DNA of 64,000 nt from Paenibacillus sp. NFR01 (GCF_900111565.1 NZ_FOIK01000002.1:558001-622000); one strand, 5' to 3'. Numbered from the stretch's first letter, positions 44,791-54,766 are shown. Translations and numbers: made by a program. Notes: a model not told the origin generated them from the letters alone.

Positions 44791-46458
44791 CTATTCGAAA
44801 TACACTTCGCTGTAATATTCCGTACCTGTCGGGCCTGGTACAAAACCTTTCAGGTTTGCTTTAGCCGCAAGCAGCGGCGTGGTGTGAACGAGCGGAATCC
44901 AAGGCGCGTCCGCTTTAATGATCTCTTGCGCTTGTTTGTACAGATCGGAGCGTTTGGCTTGATCCGTTTCTTTCTGCGCGTTGATCAGGATCGTGTGCAA
45001 ATCTTCATTTACATAGAATGTGCGGTTGTTGCCCGGGATCGCGTCTTTATCCAGCAGGGTGTACAGGAAGTTGTCCGGATCCCCGTTGTCGCCGGTCCAG
45101 CCGAGCATATAGATGTCATCTTTTTCGCCGGCTTTCGTATCGTCCAGATAAGTCGCCCATTCCGGAGATTCGATGACGGTCTTCACGCCGATTTTCTCCC
45201 AATCCGCCTGAATGGCTTCGGCAACCTTCTTGCCGTCAGGCATGTACGGACGAGATACCGGCATCGCGTACAGCGTTACCGTATCCGGCAGTCCGTCCGG
45301 ATATCCGGCTTCGGCCAGCAGCGCTTTGGCTTTGTCGAGATCGTATTCGTAATCTTTTACAGCGTCATTGTAGCCCCACAGGGATGGCGGCATCGGATTC
45401 ACTGCAGCCGTCGCCTGGCCGGAGAAGAACGCATCGATAATGGCTTGTTTGTTGACGGCATAGTTCAGGGCTTGTCTAACCTTTACGTTATCGAAAGGCT
45501 TTTTCTTGAAGTTGAAGCCGAGGTAAGCTACGTTGAACGGCGGACGTTCGATCTTTTGCAGATCGCTGTTGCCCTCAAGCGTAGACAGATCATCCGGGCT
45601 CAAATCTTCCATCAGGTCGATTTCGCCGTTTTGCAGGGCGTTGAACCGTGCGGAATTATCCGGAATGGAACGCACGATCACTTTGTTCAGCTTCGGAAGG
45701 CCTTCCTTCCAATAGTCGGCGTTTTTCTCCAGGGTAATGGAATCATTGTGCTTCCATTCCTTGAAGACGAACGGCCCGGTGCCGACCGGTTCATTCTTGA
45801 AGTTTTCTTTCTTCTCCTTGATTGCCGTTGGGCTGGCGATACCGAAGGAGGTCATCGCAAGGTTTTGCAGGAAAGGAGCTTGCGGCTGGTTCAGTACAAA
45901 TTGTACGGTAGTTGGATCAACAGCTTTAACTTCCTTGATGACACGGCTGCCGTCCGGACCGAACATCGAATCGTAGTAGTCAAATGAATCGCCTTCGAAT
46001 TTAAATTCACTTTTCGGATCGCTCCAGCGGGTGAAATTGAAAACGACCGCATCGGCGTTAAAATCGGTGCCGTCATGGAATTTTACGCCGGGATGAAGCT
46101 TGAACGTATAAGTCAGGCCGTCGGCCGATACTTCCCAGCTGTCCGCGAGGGAAGGCTCAACTTCCGATGTTCCCGGTTTGTACTCCAGCAAAGAGTCGAA
46201 AACCTGGTGGGCGATCTTGAGCGATTCGCCGTCGGTGACGATCGCCGGGTCGAGCGATGCCGAGTCGCCGCCGCGTCCGACAATCAGCGTGTCCTGCGTC
46301 GAAGCCGCCGCATTCGTGCTTTCCGGTGCGGTGGTTGCCGCAGCATTGCTGCCTGAGGTTGGCTCCGAAGCCCCGTTGTTCCCGTTGTTTCCGCAGCCGC
46401 TTAACGTCAGCGCTGCACCAAGCGTTAATACCAGTGCCAGACTGCCCCATTTCTTCAT
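44791..46458 (-). CDS. Peptide-type ABC transporter substrate-binding lipoprotein
   Basis: A 555-residue SBP_bac_5 family lipoprotein. The signal peptide ends in the lipobox LTLSGC (Cys about 22), followed by a low-complexity Asn/Gly/Ser/Thr linker; the binding domain has LDPAIVTDGESLKIAHQVFD, ADAVVFNFTRW and NPMPPSLWGYN. The best start is the ATG at 46458. It sits between the ATPase and permease genes, an unusual internal position. Dipeptides or oligopeptides are most likely, but nickel, sugars and opines use the same family. Confidence 0.92.
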   Translation of the reverse strand: MKKWGSLALVLTLGAALTLSGCGNNGNNGASEPTSGSNAAATTAPESTNAAASTQDTLIVGRGGDSASLDPAIVTDGESLKIAHQVFDSLLEYKPGTSEVEPSLADSWEVSADGLTYTFKLHPGVKFHDGTDFNADAVVFNFTRWSDPKSEFKFEGDSFDYYDSMFGPDGSRVIKEVKAVDPTTVQFVLNQPQAPFLQNLAMTSFGIASPTAIKEKKENFKNEPVGTGPFVFKEWKHNDSITLEKNADYWKEGLPKLNKVIVRSIPDNSARFNALQNGEIDLMEDLSPDDLSTLEGNSDLQKIERPPFNVAYLGFNFKKKPFDNVKVRQALNYAVNKQAIIDAFFSGQATAAVNPMPPSLWGYNDAVKDYEYDLDKAKALLAEAGYPDGLPDTVTLYAMPVSRPYMPDGKKVAEAIQADWEKIGVKTVIESPEWATYLDDTKAGEKDDIYMLGWTGDNGDPDNFLYTLLDKDAIPGNNRTFYVNEDLHTILINAQKETDQAKRSDLYKQAQEIIKADAPWIPLVHTTPLLAAKANLKGFVPGPTGTEYYSEVYFE

Positions 46459-46540
46459 CTCTCCAAAACTCCCTTCCTTCATTTAAAAATGATATTGCAG
46501 ATTATATGAAGTCGCGCTGCTGGCGCGCCATATAACAACC

Positions 46541-47533
46541 TTATGCCAGAAGATCGCGGGTTGGCTCATGGTACAGATGACAGGCGGCCAAGTGCCCCGC
46601 ACCCGTCTCTGCAAGTCCAGGTTTTATGCTACGGCAGACGTCCATGACCTTTGGACATCGCGTGTTGAAGGCGCAGCCCACCGGAACATTGGCCGGGCTT
46701 GGAACCTCGCCCTGAAGAATAACGCGTTCCTTGCGCAAATCGGGATCGGGCTCGGGAACAGCGGACAACAGGGCTTGCGTATAGGGATGCTGCGGCTCCG
46801 CGTACAGCGTAGTTTTGTCGGCCACTTCCACGATCCGGCCGAGGTACATCACCGCGACCCGGTCGCAAATATGCTTCACCACGCTAAGATCGTGGGCAAT
46901 AAATATGTAAGTCAAGCCGAATTCACGCTGCAGGTCCTGCATCAGATTAATGACCTGAGACTGGATCGATACGTCCAGCGCGGATACCGGTTCGTCCGCA
47001 ATAATCAGCTTCGGCTGCAGGGCGAGTGCTCGGGCAATGCCGATCCGCTGGCGCTGGCCGCCGGAGAATTGATGCGGATAACGCAAAAGATGCGCTTTGG
47101 CCAGCCCAACCACGTCGGCAAGATATTCCACCCGCCGGCGCCGTTCTTTTGCGTCGCCGATGCCATGCACAATCAGCGGCTCCTCCAGGATGCGCTGAAC
47201 CGTATTGCGCGGGTCCAGCGATGAGAACGGATCCTGGAACACAATCTGCATCTCACGGCGCTGCTTGCGCATCTCTTCCGCGGACAGAGCCATAATGTTC
47301 TGCCCGTCGAAGGTGATTTCGCCCGCCGTCGGCTCGATGAGCCGCAGCAGCGAACGCCCGGTCGTCGATTTGCCGCAGCCGCTTTCGCCGACCAGGCCGA
47401 AGGTTTCACCCTTGCGGACGGTGAACGAAATATCGTCGACGGCTTTGACAAAGCCCTGCGTTTTGTTAAAAAAGCCCTTGTTGATCGGATAATACTTTTT
47501 GAGCCCTTTCACTTCAAGCAAGTTGTCGCTCAT
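46541..47533 (-). CDS. Peptide-type ABC transporter ATPase (DppF/OppF-like)
   Basis: A 330-residue ATPase with [24 protein letters not shown] and [14 protein letters not shown], the OppF-specific insert [18 protein letters not shown] and the C-terminal oligopeptide domain with a Cys cluster ([14 protein letters not shown] and AACH), which binds a 4Fe-4S cluster in related proteins. ATG overlaps the upstream ATPase stop by 4 bases. Confidence 0.94.
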   Translation of the reverse strand: MSDNLLEVKGLKKYYPINKGFFNKTQGFVKAVDDISFTVRKGETFGLVGESGCGKSTTGRSLLRLIEPTAGEITFDGQNIMALSAEEMRKQRREMQIVFQDPFSSLDPRNTVQRILEEPLIVHGIGDAKERRRRVEYLADVVGLAKAHLLRYPHQFSGGQRQRIGIARALALQPKLIIADEPVSALDVSIQSQVINLMQDLQREFGLTYIFIAHDLSVVKHICDRVAVMYLGRIVEVADKTTLYAEPQHPYTQALLSAVPEPDPDLRKERVILQGEVPSPANVPVGCAFNTRCPKVMDVCRSIKPGLAETGAGHLAACHLYHEPTRDLLA

Positions 47534-48519
47534 ACGGCATCCTCCTGTCTGCTTTCATGCAGCCAGCAGCGGCAGCTGTGGCGGTCCTCCTGGAGGGTCA
47601 GCTGCGGCAGTGCGCTGCGGCAGACATCCATCACGTTCGGACAACGCGGCGCAAACCGGCAGCCTTGCATGTCCATGCTGAGAATCGGGACATTGCCAGG
47701 AATAGAGTAAAGGCGTTCCCGGGTTTCATCCATCCGCGGTACCGACTCGATCAGCCCCCGGGTATACGGATGCAGCGGATTTTTGAAAATATCGCGCACC
47801 GGACCCTCCTCCACTACTTTGCCGGCGTACATCACGGCCACCCGATGACACATCTCGGCTACGACGCCGAGATCATGGGTAATGAGCATGACTGCGGTGC
47901 CCTGCTCCTCGTTCAACCGGCGGATCAAATCCAGGATCTGCGCCTGAATCGTCACATCGAGCGCTGTCGTCGGTTCATCGGCGATCAGCAGCTCCGGATT
48001 GCAGCTGATCGCCATCGCGATCATGACCCGCTGCCGCATTCCGCCGGATAACTGATGCGGATATTCGTCGATGATCGCTTCCGGCCGGGGAATGCCAACC
48101 TTGCGCAGCATCTCCACAGCATGTTCCCGCGCCTCTTTTTTAGAGAAGCCGCGGTGCAGCCGCACCGTCTCAATGATCTGCTGTCCGATGGTAAACAGCG
48201 GATTCAGCGAGGTCATCGGCTCCTGGAAGATCATCGCGACCGAATCGCCGCGGATGCCGCGCATCTCCTTTTCCTTCATCTGCACGATATCCTTGCCCTT
48301 GAACAAGATCTTCCCGCCGACAATTTTGCCCGGCGGATTCGGCACAAGCCCGAGAATCGACAGCGAGGTGACGCTTTTGCCGCAGCCCGATTCTCCGACC
48401 ACGCCGAGTACCTCTCCAGGCCGGATATACAAATCAACGCCGTCAACGGCGGGTACCTCACCGCGGTCCGTAAAAAAATGAGTGTGTAAATCTTCGATTT
48501 GCAGGATTGGCTGCTCCAA
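47530..48519 (-). CDS. Peptide-type ABC transporter ATPase (DppD/OppD-like)
   Basis: A 329-residue ATPase with [24 protein letters not shown] and [14 protein letters not shown], the [15 protein letters not shown] segment of OppD and a C-terminal Cys set ([19 protein letters not shown]). First gene of the operon. Upstream, 48553-48564 is the palindrome GGTCA-AA-TGACC, 34 bases before the start, a possible regulator site; the intergenic stretch 48520-48832 is otherwise AT-rich with several candidate promoter words I cannot rank. Confidence 0.94.
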   Translation of the reverse strand: MEQPILQIEDLHTHFFTDRGEVPAVDGVDLYIRPGEVLGVVGESGCGKSVTSLSILGLVPNPPGKIVGGKILFKGKDIVQMKEKEMRGIRGDSVAMIFQEPMTSLNPLFTIGQQIIETVRLHRGFSKKEAREHAVEMLRKVGIPRPEAIIDEYPHQLSGGMRQRVMIAMAISCNPELLIADEPTTALDVTIQAQILDLIRRLNEEQGTAVMLITHDLGVVAEMCHRVAVMYAGKVVEEGPVRDIFKNPLHPYTRGLIESVPRMDETRERLYSIPGNVPILSMDMQGCRFAPRCPNVMDVCRSALPQLTLQEDRHSCRCWLHESRQEDAV

Positions 48520-48750
48520 GCTGAACCCTCATTTCCTTAAAAATTGAACAAAGGTCAAATGACCGGATAAAAAACCTATCATTAAAAGGCAGATCATCGA
48601 TCAACCTTCCAATCTATGGATTGTTATGTACGGTTAAATCAACATTATTGTTATTTAATGTATAACATTACTATAGAACAGCTTAATAGACAAGATATAA
48701 TTGTCACAAAAACTGACGTCATTTATTTAAAGCGATACCCCCTCACCACA

Positions 48751-48795
48751 GAAACGCAGCGCACCTCCAACATTAGGCGGTGCGCTGCGTTTTTA
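48751..48795. terminator. Terminator of the WYL-regulator gene
   Basis: Thirteen-bp stem AACGCAGCGCACC (48753-48765) / GGTGCGCTGCGTT (48779-48791) between the WYL gene and the peptide transporter operon. Confidence 0.75.
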
Positions 48796-48832
48796 GGCCT
48801 GCAACAGGCGGTTTATTATGAAAAAAGCCGTG

Positions 48833-49798
48833 CTATTTGTACAGCATCAGCCATTTTGTCAATTGATTTTTCAACATATCCCGATAATAGCCCGGCTCGG
48901 CGATTTCCGCCTCGCCTTCAAATTTCATGACCCAGCGGACAAAAGAGGCCTCTTGCGCAATTGCCACCTTGAAATGCAGGCAGCGATTCAGCCGGTCCAC
49001 CTTGCTTGGTTTGACGGGCATCTCCTCGTCCTTGATCCAATCCATCATCCGCGGGCTAAACCTGACCTTGAAATCGATGAGCAGGCTGTCCTGATCGAGC
49101 CCCCATTCCCGGTTCGTCCAATTCTGCAAATCGAAGCTTTTCTTGGCAAACCCGCGGTCCAGCGGCCTGACGATTGAAAAGCCGTCTACGTGGAACGCGC
49201 GAAAATCGCGCCGCCGGTGGCAATAGCCGATTAAATGATACCGGTTTTCCAGTGATACCAAGTGGTAAGGATCGATCTGCAGATCCTTTTCCTCTCTGGC
49301 GTTCTCGGAATAATCGGCCTGAATGCAGACTTGCTTCAAAGTGGCACCGAGCAAATCGGCTACGAAGGGCGGAGGCTCTGCAGCCTGGCCGCCCCGCTCA
49401 CCCCGGAGCAATCCCGCTTCCCTGCTGACAATTTCAATGCGTTCCTCCCGTTCTTTCTTCTGTTTGTATTCCGCTGCCATAATTTTTTCGTACGCGGATT
49501 CAAATTCCGGGGGCAGCATAGGCTTGATCTCTTTCATGATGCCCCGCATCCGAGAAAAGGCGGCTGATTCTTCATCCGACAAATCCAATGGGTACAAGGC
49601 GAAGTTGCCGATAAACACGTAACCCTTGCCATGCCCCATATGGGTAATGGGGATATGCATGGCGCTCAGCGCATCCATATCCCGGTAAATCGTTCTCTCA
49701 CTACTTCCGCAGCGTTCAGCCAGCTCGCGGGCTAAGATTCCGGGTTTGGCTTGAACCAGTGTGATAATGCGCATCAGCCGGATTAATCGGTCTGTCAT
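48833..49798 (-). CDS. WYL-domain transcriptional regulator (DeoR-type HTH)
   Basis: A 321-residue regulator: HTH at about 5-60 (IRLMRIITLVQAKPGI and CGSSERTIYRDMDAL), and a WYL ligand domain (about 145-250) with PYHLVSLENRYHLIGYCHRR and FRAFHVDGFS. WYL proteins sense nucleic acids or nucleotides in several defence and DNA-repair settings, but this one is only identified as a family member. The ATG at 49798 follows AAGGGG. It is upstream of the peptide transporter operon but separated from it by a terminator. Confidence 0.87.
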   Translation of the reverse strand: MTDRLIRLMRIITLVQAKPGILARELAERCGSSERTIYRDMDALSAMHIPITHMGHGKGYVFIGNFALYPLDLSDEESAAFSRMRGIMKEIKPMLPPEFESAYEKIMAAEYKQKKEREERIEIVSREAGLLRGERGGQAAEPPPFVADLLGATLKQVCIQADYSENAREEKDLQIDPYHLVSLENRYHLIGYCHRRRDFRAFHVDGFSIVRPLDRGFAKKSFDLQNWTNREWGLDQDSLLIDFKVRFSPRMMDWIKDEEMPVKPSKVDRLNRCLHFKVAIAQEASFVRWVMKFEGEAEIAEPGYYRDMLKNQLTKWLMLYK

Positions 49799-50013
49799 AT
49801 TCAATTCCCCTTGATTTATGGCTACAAAGCAATAATAGGTTTATTTCTATTGTTGCCACAATGTTATGTCACACGTTCTGTAAACTATTTCTGTCGATTA
49901 CGGGGCCAGACGACTAGGAATCAGTCCGCGAAAGCTCTATGTTTAGGCTGAAAAAGGATGGTCGTATATTATGTATAACGAAGGCCGCTTGGTCGTTTGT
50001 TTATTGCAGGAGG

Positions 50014-50703
50014 CTATCGAGTGCTGCCCGCATAGGCTTTGATCCAGGGACGGGATTCAGAACTAAGCTGCTTGTACAAAAGCTCCGCCTCGCGCACCAG
50101 CACCATATCCCCGGAACGGGCCGCCAGCAGCAACAGCTTGTCAGCCTGCCTGCGCAGTTTTTCGCATGCCGGATGGAGAGGGTTGTTCGTCTGCAGCAGC
50201 GCCACTTCCTCCCGGATCGACTCGGTTTTAAGCAGCTCCAAATGCTTCTCCACCAAAAAGCAGCAGGAGGTCCGAAGAATGTCGGTATGAAGCGTATATT
50301 CAAGGCCCAGCTTGATCAATGGCAGTTCGCGGAGCCGGTCGGCGGGCGGCTGCCTGTATTGCCACTGCAGCCAAATGGCTTCATGGTATCCGGCATTCAT
50401 CGGCGAGAACGTAAATTCCAGCGCGAGATATTGCCGCGTCCCCGCTTGGATTTTTCCAAGCCGCAGGAGCAGTGAACGTCCCTCTCCGGCTTCCGCGGTG
50501 CAGCCATGCGCCGCCTTGAAGGTTACATGCGGCTCCAGCCAAATCCGCAGCTCGATCTCCCGGGCTACCGTTCTCCGGTTGCGTTTGCGTAACTCCTCCC
50601 CCTCTGTACCCTTCCATTCCACGAGCAAAACCGCGTTCGCGGATTCGCCTGCAAAAATCTTGTCCTGGCCCCAAGTGTAAACGGGGTGTATACTTGCATG
50701 CAT
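50014..50703 (-). CDS. Hypothetical protein, beta-rich with helical tail
   Basis: A 229-residue protein I do not recognise confidently. Residues 1-125 look like an all-beta domain (for example VARELELRIWLEP-like strands, RSLLLRLGKIQAGTRQYLAL), and 130-229 are helical and charged (LEYTLHTDILRTSCCFLVEK). This layout is reminiscent of the regions that follow VWA domains, but no VWA domain is present. The ATG at 50703 follows AGAGAGGTGG at five bases, so the gene is credible. It diverges from the coiled-coil/AIM24 pair across 342 bases. Confidence 0.6.
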   Translation of the reverse strand: MHASIHPVYTWGQDKIFAGESANAVLLVEWKGTEGEELRKRNRRTVAREIELRIWLEPHVTFKAAHGCTAEAGEGRSLLLRLGKIQAGTRQYLALEFTFSPMNAGYHEAIWLQWQYRQPPADRLRELPLIKLGLEYTLHTDILRTSCCFLVEKHLELLKTESIREEVALLQTNNPLHPACEKLRRQADKLLLLAARSGDMVLVREAELLYKQLSSESRPWIKAYAGSTR

Positions 50704-50742
50704 ATTTCCACCTCTCTCTAATTCTGGGTCTTCTATTAATGT

Positions 50743-50754
50743 ACCAATATTGGT
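50743..50754. promoter_or_regulatory. Palindrome in the divergent region before the hypothetical gene
   Basis: Perfect 12-bp palindrome ACCAATATTGGT, about 40 bases upstream of the 50703 start and next to a TTGTCC word at 50760-50755. The rest of 50704-51045 has no gene; TATTAT/TATAAC words near 50927-50935 could drive the plus-strand pair, without a clear -35. Confidence 0.35.
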
Positions 50755-51045
50755 GGACAACTCCTTGTCACGGAATATATGTTCGCCTCTATAATATCGA
50801 CAAAAATAGAGCTCTACTGCGAGAAATTAGCTTGCCTCTTTGCGCAAAGTGCACAATCAGGTGACGAACCCGATTTTTTTGCAGGACTCGCGCGGATCTT
50901 TTTGAAACCTGTCGGTCTCGCCTGTGGTATTATAACTATGGTTATGCCTCCTTCCAAGAGGGTAAAAAGTCTTACATTCCGGCGCATTCCAATCTTCCAT
51001 ATGTTGTAAAATGGAATGTTTGCCTTACAACGGTGGTGTTTCTTT

Positions 51046-51543
51046 ATGAAGAAAATGGTCGTTAAATGGCTACGCTTGGCCCTTCTTCCGGTTGCACTGG
51101 TGCTGGCGATTCCCGCACCTCAGGCGCATGCCAATTACATCAACGATTTATATAACGGATTTAAAACCTTTTCGGAATTGCCCGACGAGGTTAACCAGCT
51201 CCAGGACAGCTACCGGCAGGCGGCCGAGGAACTGGAAAAAACCAAAAGCGAGCTCGGCGAAACGGCGGATCAGCTGGATGAGACGCGCGATCAGCTGGGA
51301 CAAGCCATGGACCAAATGGAGGCGTACCGCACCGAAAATGCGTCCCTGCAGGAGCAGAACAAGCAGCTCAGCCTTGCGGTGGAAGAGATGAAGCAGGAGC
51401 GTACGGCACGCGAAAGCTATTTTAAAAAGATAAAAGTCACGGTCATCACCGGTCTCTGCCTGCTCTTCGGTTATTTCCTGCTGATCCGTCTCCTGCGCTT
51501 CGGCATGCGCCGCCGTTCGGGCCGGCAGGACCGGCTGCGCTGA
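51046..51543 (+). CDS. Exported coiled-coil membrane protein of unknown function
   Basis: A 165-residue protein with an N-terminal signal or membrane segment (WLRLALLPVALVLAIPAP), a long coiled coil (about 35-125; heptads DQLDETRDQLGQAMDQMEAY), a second membrane segment (VTVITGLCLLFGYFLLI) and a short basic tail. The ATG at 51046 has a weak GGTGGTG site; an earlier ATG at 51016 has none. It precedes the AIM24-family gene by 15 bases and is probably co-transcribed. Confidence 0.7.
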   Translation: MKKMVVKWLRLALLPVALVLAIPAPQAHANYINDLYNGFKTFSELPDEVNQLQDSYRQAAEELEKTKSELGETADQLDETRDQLGQAMDQMEAYRTENASLQEQNKQLSLAVEEMKQERTARESYFKKIKVTVITGLCLLFGYFLLIRLLRFGMRRRSGRQDRLR

Positions 51544-51558
51544 CAAGGAGGATGAAGC

Positions 51559-52263
51559 ATGAACGTTGAAATTCAGGATGAAGGGGACAGCGGCGGCGGA
51601 CAAGCGGTCGCTTTTACCCTGGACGGGAAAGACGAAATCCATGTCCTGTACCCGCAGCAAATTATCGCTTACCAGGGGCCGTCGTCCGGCCGGGCCGACC
51701 GGCTGATGGACGTTAAAGGTATGTACCGCAAACGCAAGCTTATCCGCTCCGATCTGACCGGTCCCTGCCGGTTTATCGCTGCCCTGCCGCCCGGATACCG
51801 GGTGAAAATTTTGAACATCGATGGAAAAAGCGATTTGCTCTACGACTTCAAGCATTTATTTTTTTACAGCAGCGGCATCCATATGCGTACGAAAGTGTTA
51901 AGCATGAAAAATATGCTCGTGACCCGCGATATCGTGAAGGTCAAATTTTCCGGCACCGGCAGCTTCGGCATCCTGACCGAGGGCACGGTATGCGAAGCGC
52001 CGCTTCATCCCACGGAGCCGCTGTTCGTCGATGCCGGCAGCCTGATCGCCTATCCGGAGAACGCCCGCCTGGAGCTCACGGTGTACGGCAACCATCTGGC
52101 CAGCCAGCACATGAGCTATCACTGGAAAATGACCGGCCACGGCCCCGTGTTGTTCCAGGCCGGACGGCAAAACCGCCGGTTTGAACGCGAAAATCAGGAA
52201 GACGGCATCATCAAGCGCTTTTTGCGGGAGGTGCTGCCGTTCGGCGGCGTATTTATTAAATAG
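51559..52263 (+). CDS. AIM24-family protein
   Basis: A 234-residue protein of the AIM24/TIGR00266-like beta-barrel family: YPQQIIAYQGPSSGRADRLM, DLTGPCRFIAALPPGY, GSFGILTEG and EPLFVDAGSLIAYPENARLEL are typical blocks, ending FLREVLPFGGVFIK. The molecular role is unknown. GACAAGGAGGATGAAGC precedes the ATG. It is second in a two-gene unit with the coiled-coil protein. Confidence 0.85.
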   Translation: MNVEIQDEGDSGGGQAVAFTLDGKDEIHVLYPQQIIAYQGPSSGRADRLMDVKGMYRKRKLIRSDLTGPCRFIAALPPGYRVKILNIDGKSDLLYDFKHLFFYSSGIHMRTKVLSMKNMLVTRDIVKVKFSGTGSFGILTEGTVCEAPLHPTEPLFVDAGSLIAYPENARLELTVYGNHLASQHMSYHWKMTGHGPVLFQAGRQNRRFERENQEDGIIKRFLREVLPFGGVFIK

Positions 52264-52267
52264 GTCG

Positions 52268-52320
52268 CATCACAAAAAGCGCCCGTGCGTTGGTTACACG
52301 CACGGGCGCTTTTTGTGATG
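52268..52320. terminator. Strong bidirectional terminator
   Basis: Perfect 23-bp stem (52268-52290 / 52298-52320) with a 7-base loop, A-rich on one flank and T-rich on the other, between the AIM24 and dps genes. Confidence 0.92.
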
Positions 52321-52363
52321 GCCGGATGCTTTGCGGCATGCCGGCCGGTTCGGTTTGTCGGTT

Positions 52364-52819
52364 TTAGCCCAGGTAAGCGTTCAGCATCCAGGCGGTTTTC
52401 TCCACGCTGCTGCGAATGCCGATGAAGAGATCGGCTGTCGGATGATCATCCAGCTCTTCGGCCAACGTAATGGCATCCTTCAGTTCGGCAGCGATCGTGC
52501 CGAAATCCTTGACCAGCGCGGCAACCATTTCGCTTGCGCTTTCGCCGCCGTCGGCTTCCTTCAGCTGCGAGAGCTCCAGGTATTGCTTCATGGTGGAGGC
52601 CGGTTTGCCGCCGATCGCCAGGTTGCGTTCGGCCAATTCGTCCACATAGCCGGCTGCTTCATTGTACAGTTCTTCGAATTTTTCATGCAGGGTGAAGAAA
52701 TGCGTACCGCTCACGTACCAGTGGTAGTGGTGCAGCTTCACGCCGAGCAGGCTCCAGTTGGCGGTTTGACGGTTCAATGCGGTGTAAAGTTCGGTTTGAT
52801 TTTTCAATTCGGTGCTCAT
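52364..52819 (-). CDS. dps: Dps family DNA-binding ferritin (MrgA-like)
   Basis: A 151-residue ferritin-fold protein that stores iron and protects DNA from peroxide. Ferroxidase residues are in place: LHHYHWYVSG, FFTLHEKFEELY and YVDELAERNLAIGG. Length is standard. The ATG follows TTAGGAGG. Its promoter overlaps a Per-box-like palindrome, in line with peroxide or iron control of MrgA. Confidence 0.95.
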   Translation of the reverse strand: MSTELKNQTELYTALNRQTANWSLLGVKLHHYHWYVSGTHFFTLHEKFEELYNEAAGYVDELAERNLAIGGKPASTMKQYLELSQLKEADGGESASEMVAALVKDFGTIAAELKDAITLAEELDDHPTADLFIGIRSSVEKTAWMLNAYLG

Positions 52820-52859
52820 TCGAATAACCTCCTAAATGATTTGTATATTATTATTGTAT

Positions 52860-52896
52860 TTAGACTCATTCTAAATCTATATACAATTTAACACAA
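52860..52896 (-). promoter_or_regulatory. dps promoter with overlapping Per/Fur-type box
   Basis: Minus-strand promoter TTGTGT (52896-52891), 17 bp, TAGAAT (52873-52868). The 15-base site at 52860-52874 (TTAGAATGAGTCTAA on the minus strand) differs from the Per-box pattern TTAnAATnATTnTAA at one position and covers the -10. Repression by PerR or a Fur paralogue is expected. Confidence 0.75.
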
Positions 52897-53050
52897 ACAA
52901 ACGATTTTTGCAAATGTTATTCGGATCGTTAATGAAAATTCTAGCATTCCCTCTTCGGCCATCCTGTTATTTCCGTCACAGGAAAGCAAAAGCTGATAAA
53001 TTGCCATAACTGACTTTAATGAGGCACAAAAGATAACATTCATGAACCGC

Positions 53051-54529
53051 TTACATCGGTAAAATGTTCGTTTCCGCCGCCTTTCCCTTGCCTGAACGGA
53101 AGAATGCGCGCATTTCCTCGCGTCTGGCCTTCGGGCTCAGGACATATACCGTATCGCCGGGCTGCAGGATCGTGCTGCCATGGGGCGCAATGATGTTTTT
53201 TCCGCGGATGATCGCGGTGAACAAAATGTCTTCGGGCAAACCGAGCCGCTCGATCGGGGTTCCGGCTACCGGCATGCTCGGCTCAATCCGGATATGGTTA
53301 AATTCGGAATCCGTCGTCCCCAGCGCAACAAGCTCCATCAGCGACGGCTGCGCGGCTTCGTCTTTGCCGACCAGCTTCAGCCGCATCGCCAGCGGCGAAA
53401 TCGTTGTGCCCTGGATGACGGCGGAGGTCAATACGACGAAAAAGACTACATTAAAGAACAGCCGCCCGTGCTCCAGCCCGGCCAGCAGCGGATAGGTCGC
53501 CAGCACGATCGGGACCGCCCCGCGCAGGCCGGCCCAGGAAATCAGCGTTTTCTCCCTGAACGAAAATCTGGAGAACAGCAGGCTCAGCAGCACGCCTGCG
53601 GGCCTTGCGACGACCATCAAAATAATCGACAGCAGCAGGCCGTCCCAGGCAATCGCCGGCAGCTCCTGCGGGAAGACCAGCAGTCCGAGCAGCACGAACA
53701 TGGCAATCTGCATCATCCAGGCAAAACCATGGTTGAAGTTCATGATGGTCCGGTGGTACATCAGCTCCGAATTGCCGAGCGTGAGGCCCATAATATAAAC
53801 TGCCAGCAGCCCGCTGGCATGGACCGAGGCCGCCAGACCGTAGGTCAATACCGCAAAGCCGATAGCCAGCACCGGGTACAATCCGGTTGAATCCAGGTTG
53901 ATTTTGTTGATAAAGCCCACCGCCAGCTTGCCGAGCGCTGCCCCCAGCACAAGCCCGATGCCCATTTCCCATACAAACGAAAGCAGCAACGTCCAGATGG
54001 CCGTCTCCGGATGCGAAATCCATTCAATCAGCGAAACCGTCAGAAAGACCGCCATCGGATCATTGCTGCCGGATTCGGCCTCCAGCGTGGAGGTGAGACG
54101 TTTGTCGATATTTTTCCCGCCCAGCACGGAGAATACGGCAGCCGCATCAGTCGAACCGACAATCGCGCCGAACAGGAAGCTCTCTGCCCAGCTTACATCC
54201 AGGATGAATCTGGCGAACAGTCCGACGATCGCCGTAGTCAGCACTACACCGACCGTAGCCAGGGACAGTGCCGGTGCGATAATCGGCCGGATATCCTTCA
54301 TATTCGTCTGCATGCCGCCTTCGAACAGTATGACGACCAGGGCGAATATGCCCGCAATCTGCGTAATGGACGCATTGTTGAAATAGACAAAATGGTTCAG
54401 CGCCATGCCGGCGGCAATAAACAGCACAAGCGACGGCATGCCGAAGCGGGTGGAAAATTTCGTAGAGAATACCGCCACCAGCAGCAGAATGGCCAGCAGC
54501 AAAATGACGGAGTCCGCTAAATGCGTCAT
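53051..54529 (-). CDS. K+/H+-type antiporter of the CPA1 family with TrkA-C domain
   Basis: A 492-residue transporter with about 12 membrane segments, starting SVILLLAILLLVAVFSTKFS; the family motifs GAIVGSTDAAAVFSVL and EAESGSNDPMAVFL (ion-binding Asp pair region) are present. The C-terminus (about 400-475) is a TrkA-C-like domain with GLPEDILFTAIIRGKNIIAP and GDTVYVLSP, as in NhaP2/CvrA. The ATG at 54529 is best placed after GAGG; GTG 54553 and ATG 54541 are alternatives. Single gene. 54554-54693 has no recognised feature. Confidence 0.88.
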   Translation of the reverse strand: MTHLADSVILLLAILLLVAVFSTKFSTRFGMPSLVLFIAAGMALNHFVYFNNASITQIAGIFALVVILFEGGMQTNMKDIRPIIAPALSLATVGVVLTTAIVGLFARFILDVSWAESFLFGAIVGSTDAAAVFSVLGGKNIDKRLTSTLEAESGSNDPMAVFLTVSLIEWISHPETAIWTLLLSFVWEMGIGLVLGAALGKLAVGFINKINLDSTGLYPVLAIGFAVLTYGLAASVHASGLLAVYIMGLTLGNSELMYHRTIMNFNHGFAWMMQIAMFVLLGLLVFPQELPAIAWDGLLLSIILMVVARPAGVLLSLLFSRFSFREKTLISWAGLRGAVPIVLATYPLLAGLEHGRLFFNVVFFVVLTSAVIQGTTISPLAMRLKLVGKDEAAQPSLMELVALGTTDSEFNHIRIEPSMPVAGTPIERLGLPEDILFTAIIRGKNIIAPHGSTILQPGDTVYVLSPKARREEMRAFFRSGKGKAAETNILPM

Positions 54530-54693
54530 GACATGCCTCATTCCCTTCTTCACGGCCTCAAACGGCGCAGTTGCGCCCCTTGGTTACTCATTCTATTAAC
54601 CGCAAACGGCAGGAATTGAGCCAGCTCATGCCGTCATCCGGTTTATCTTGGCAATTCTTGAATCATCTCATGCATTCCGAGGTCGTGAAAAGC

Positions 54694-54740
54694 AAAAAAG
54701 GCCTCCGGACTCCCCAACTAGGGAGCCCGGAGGCCTTTTT
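54694..54740 (-). terminator. Terminator of the exopolysaccharide cluster
   Basis: Twenty-bp, one-mismatch stem with AAAAAGGCCTCCGG (54695 on) and CCGGAGGCCTTTTT (to 54740), 26 bases after the ugd stop; T run on both strands. Confidence 0.88.
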
Positions 54741-54766
54741 CGAAGCGCAGCATCTGCTGCGCGGAT

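Noticed and set aside
48616..48930. A 104-codon plus-strand frame
   Set aside because: It reads through the terminator hairpin at 48751-48795 and into the end of the WYL gene; no ribosome binding site.
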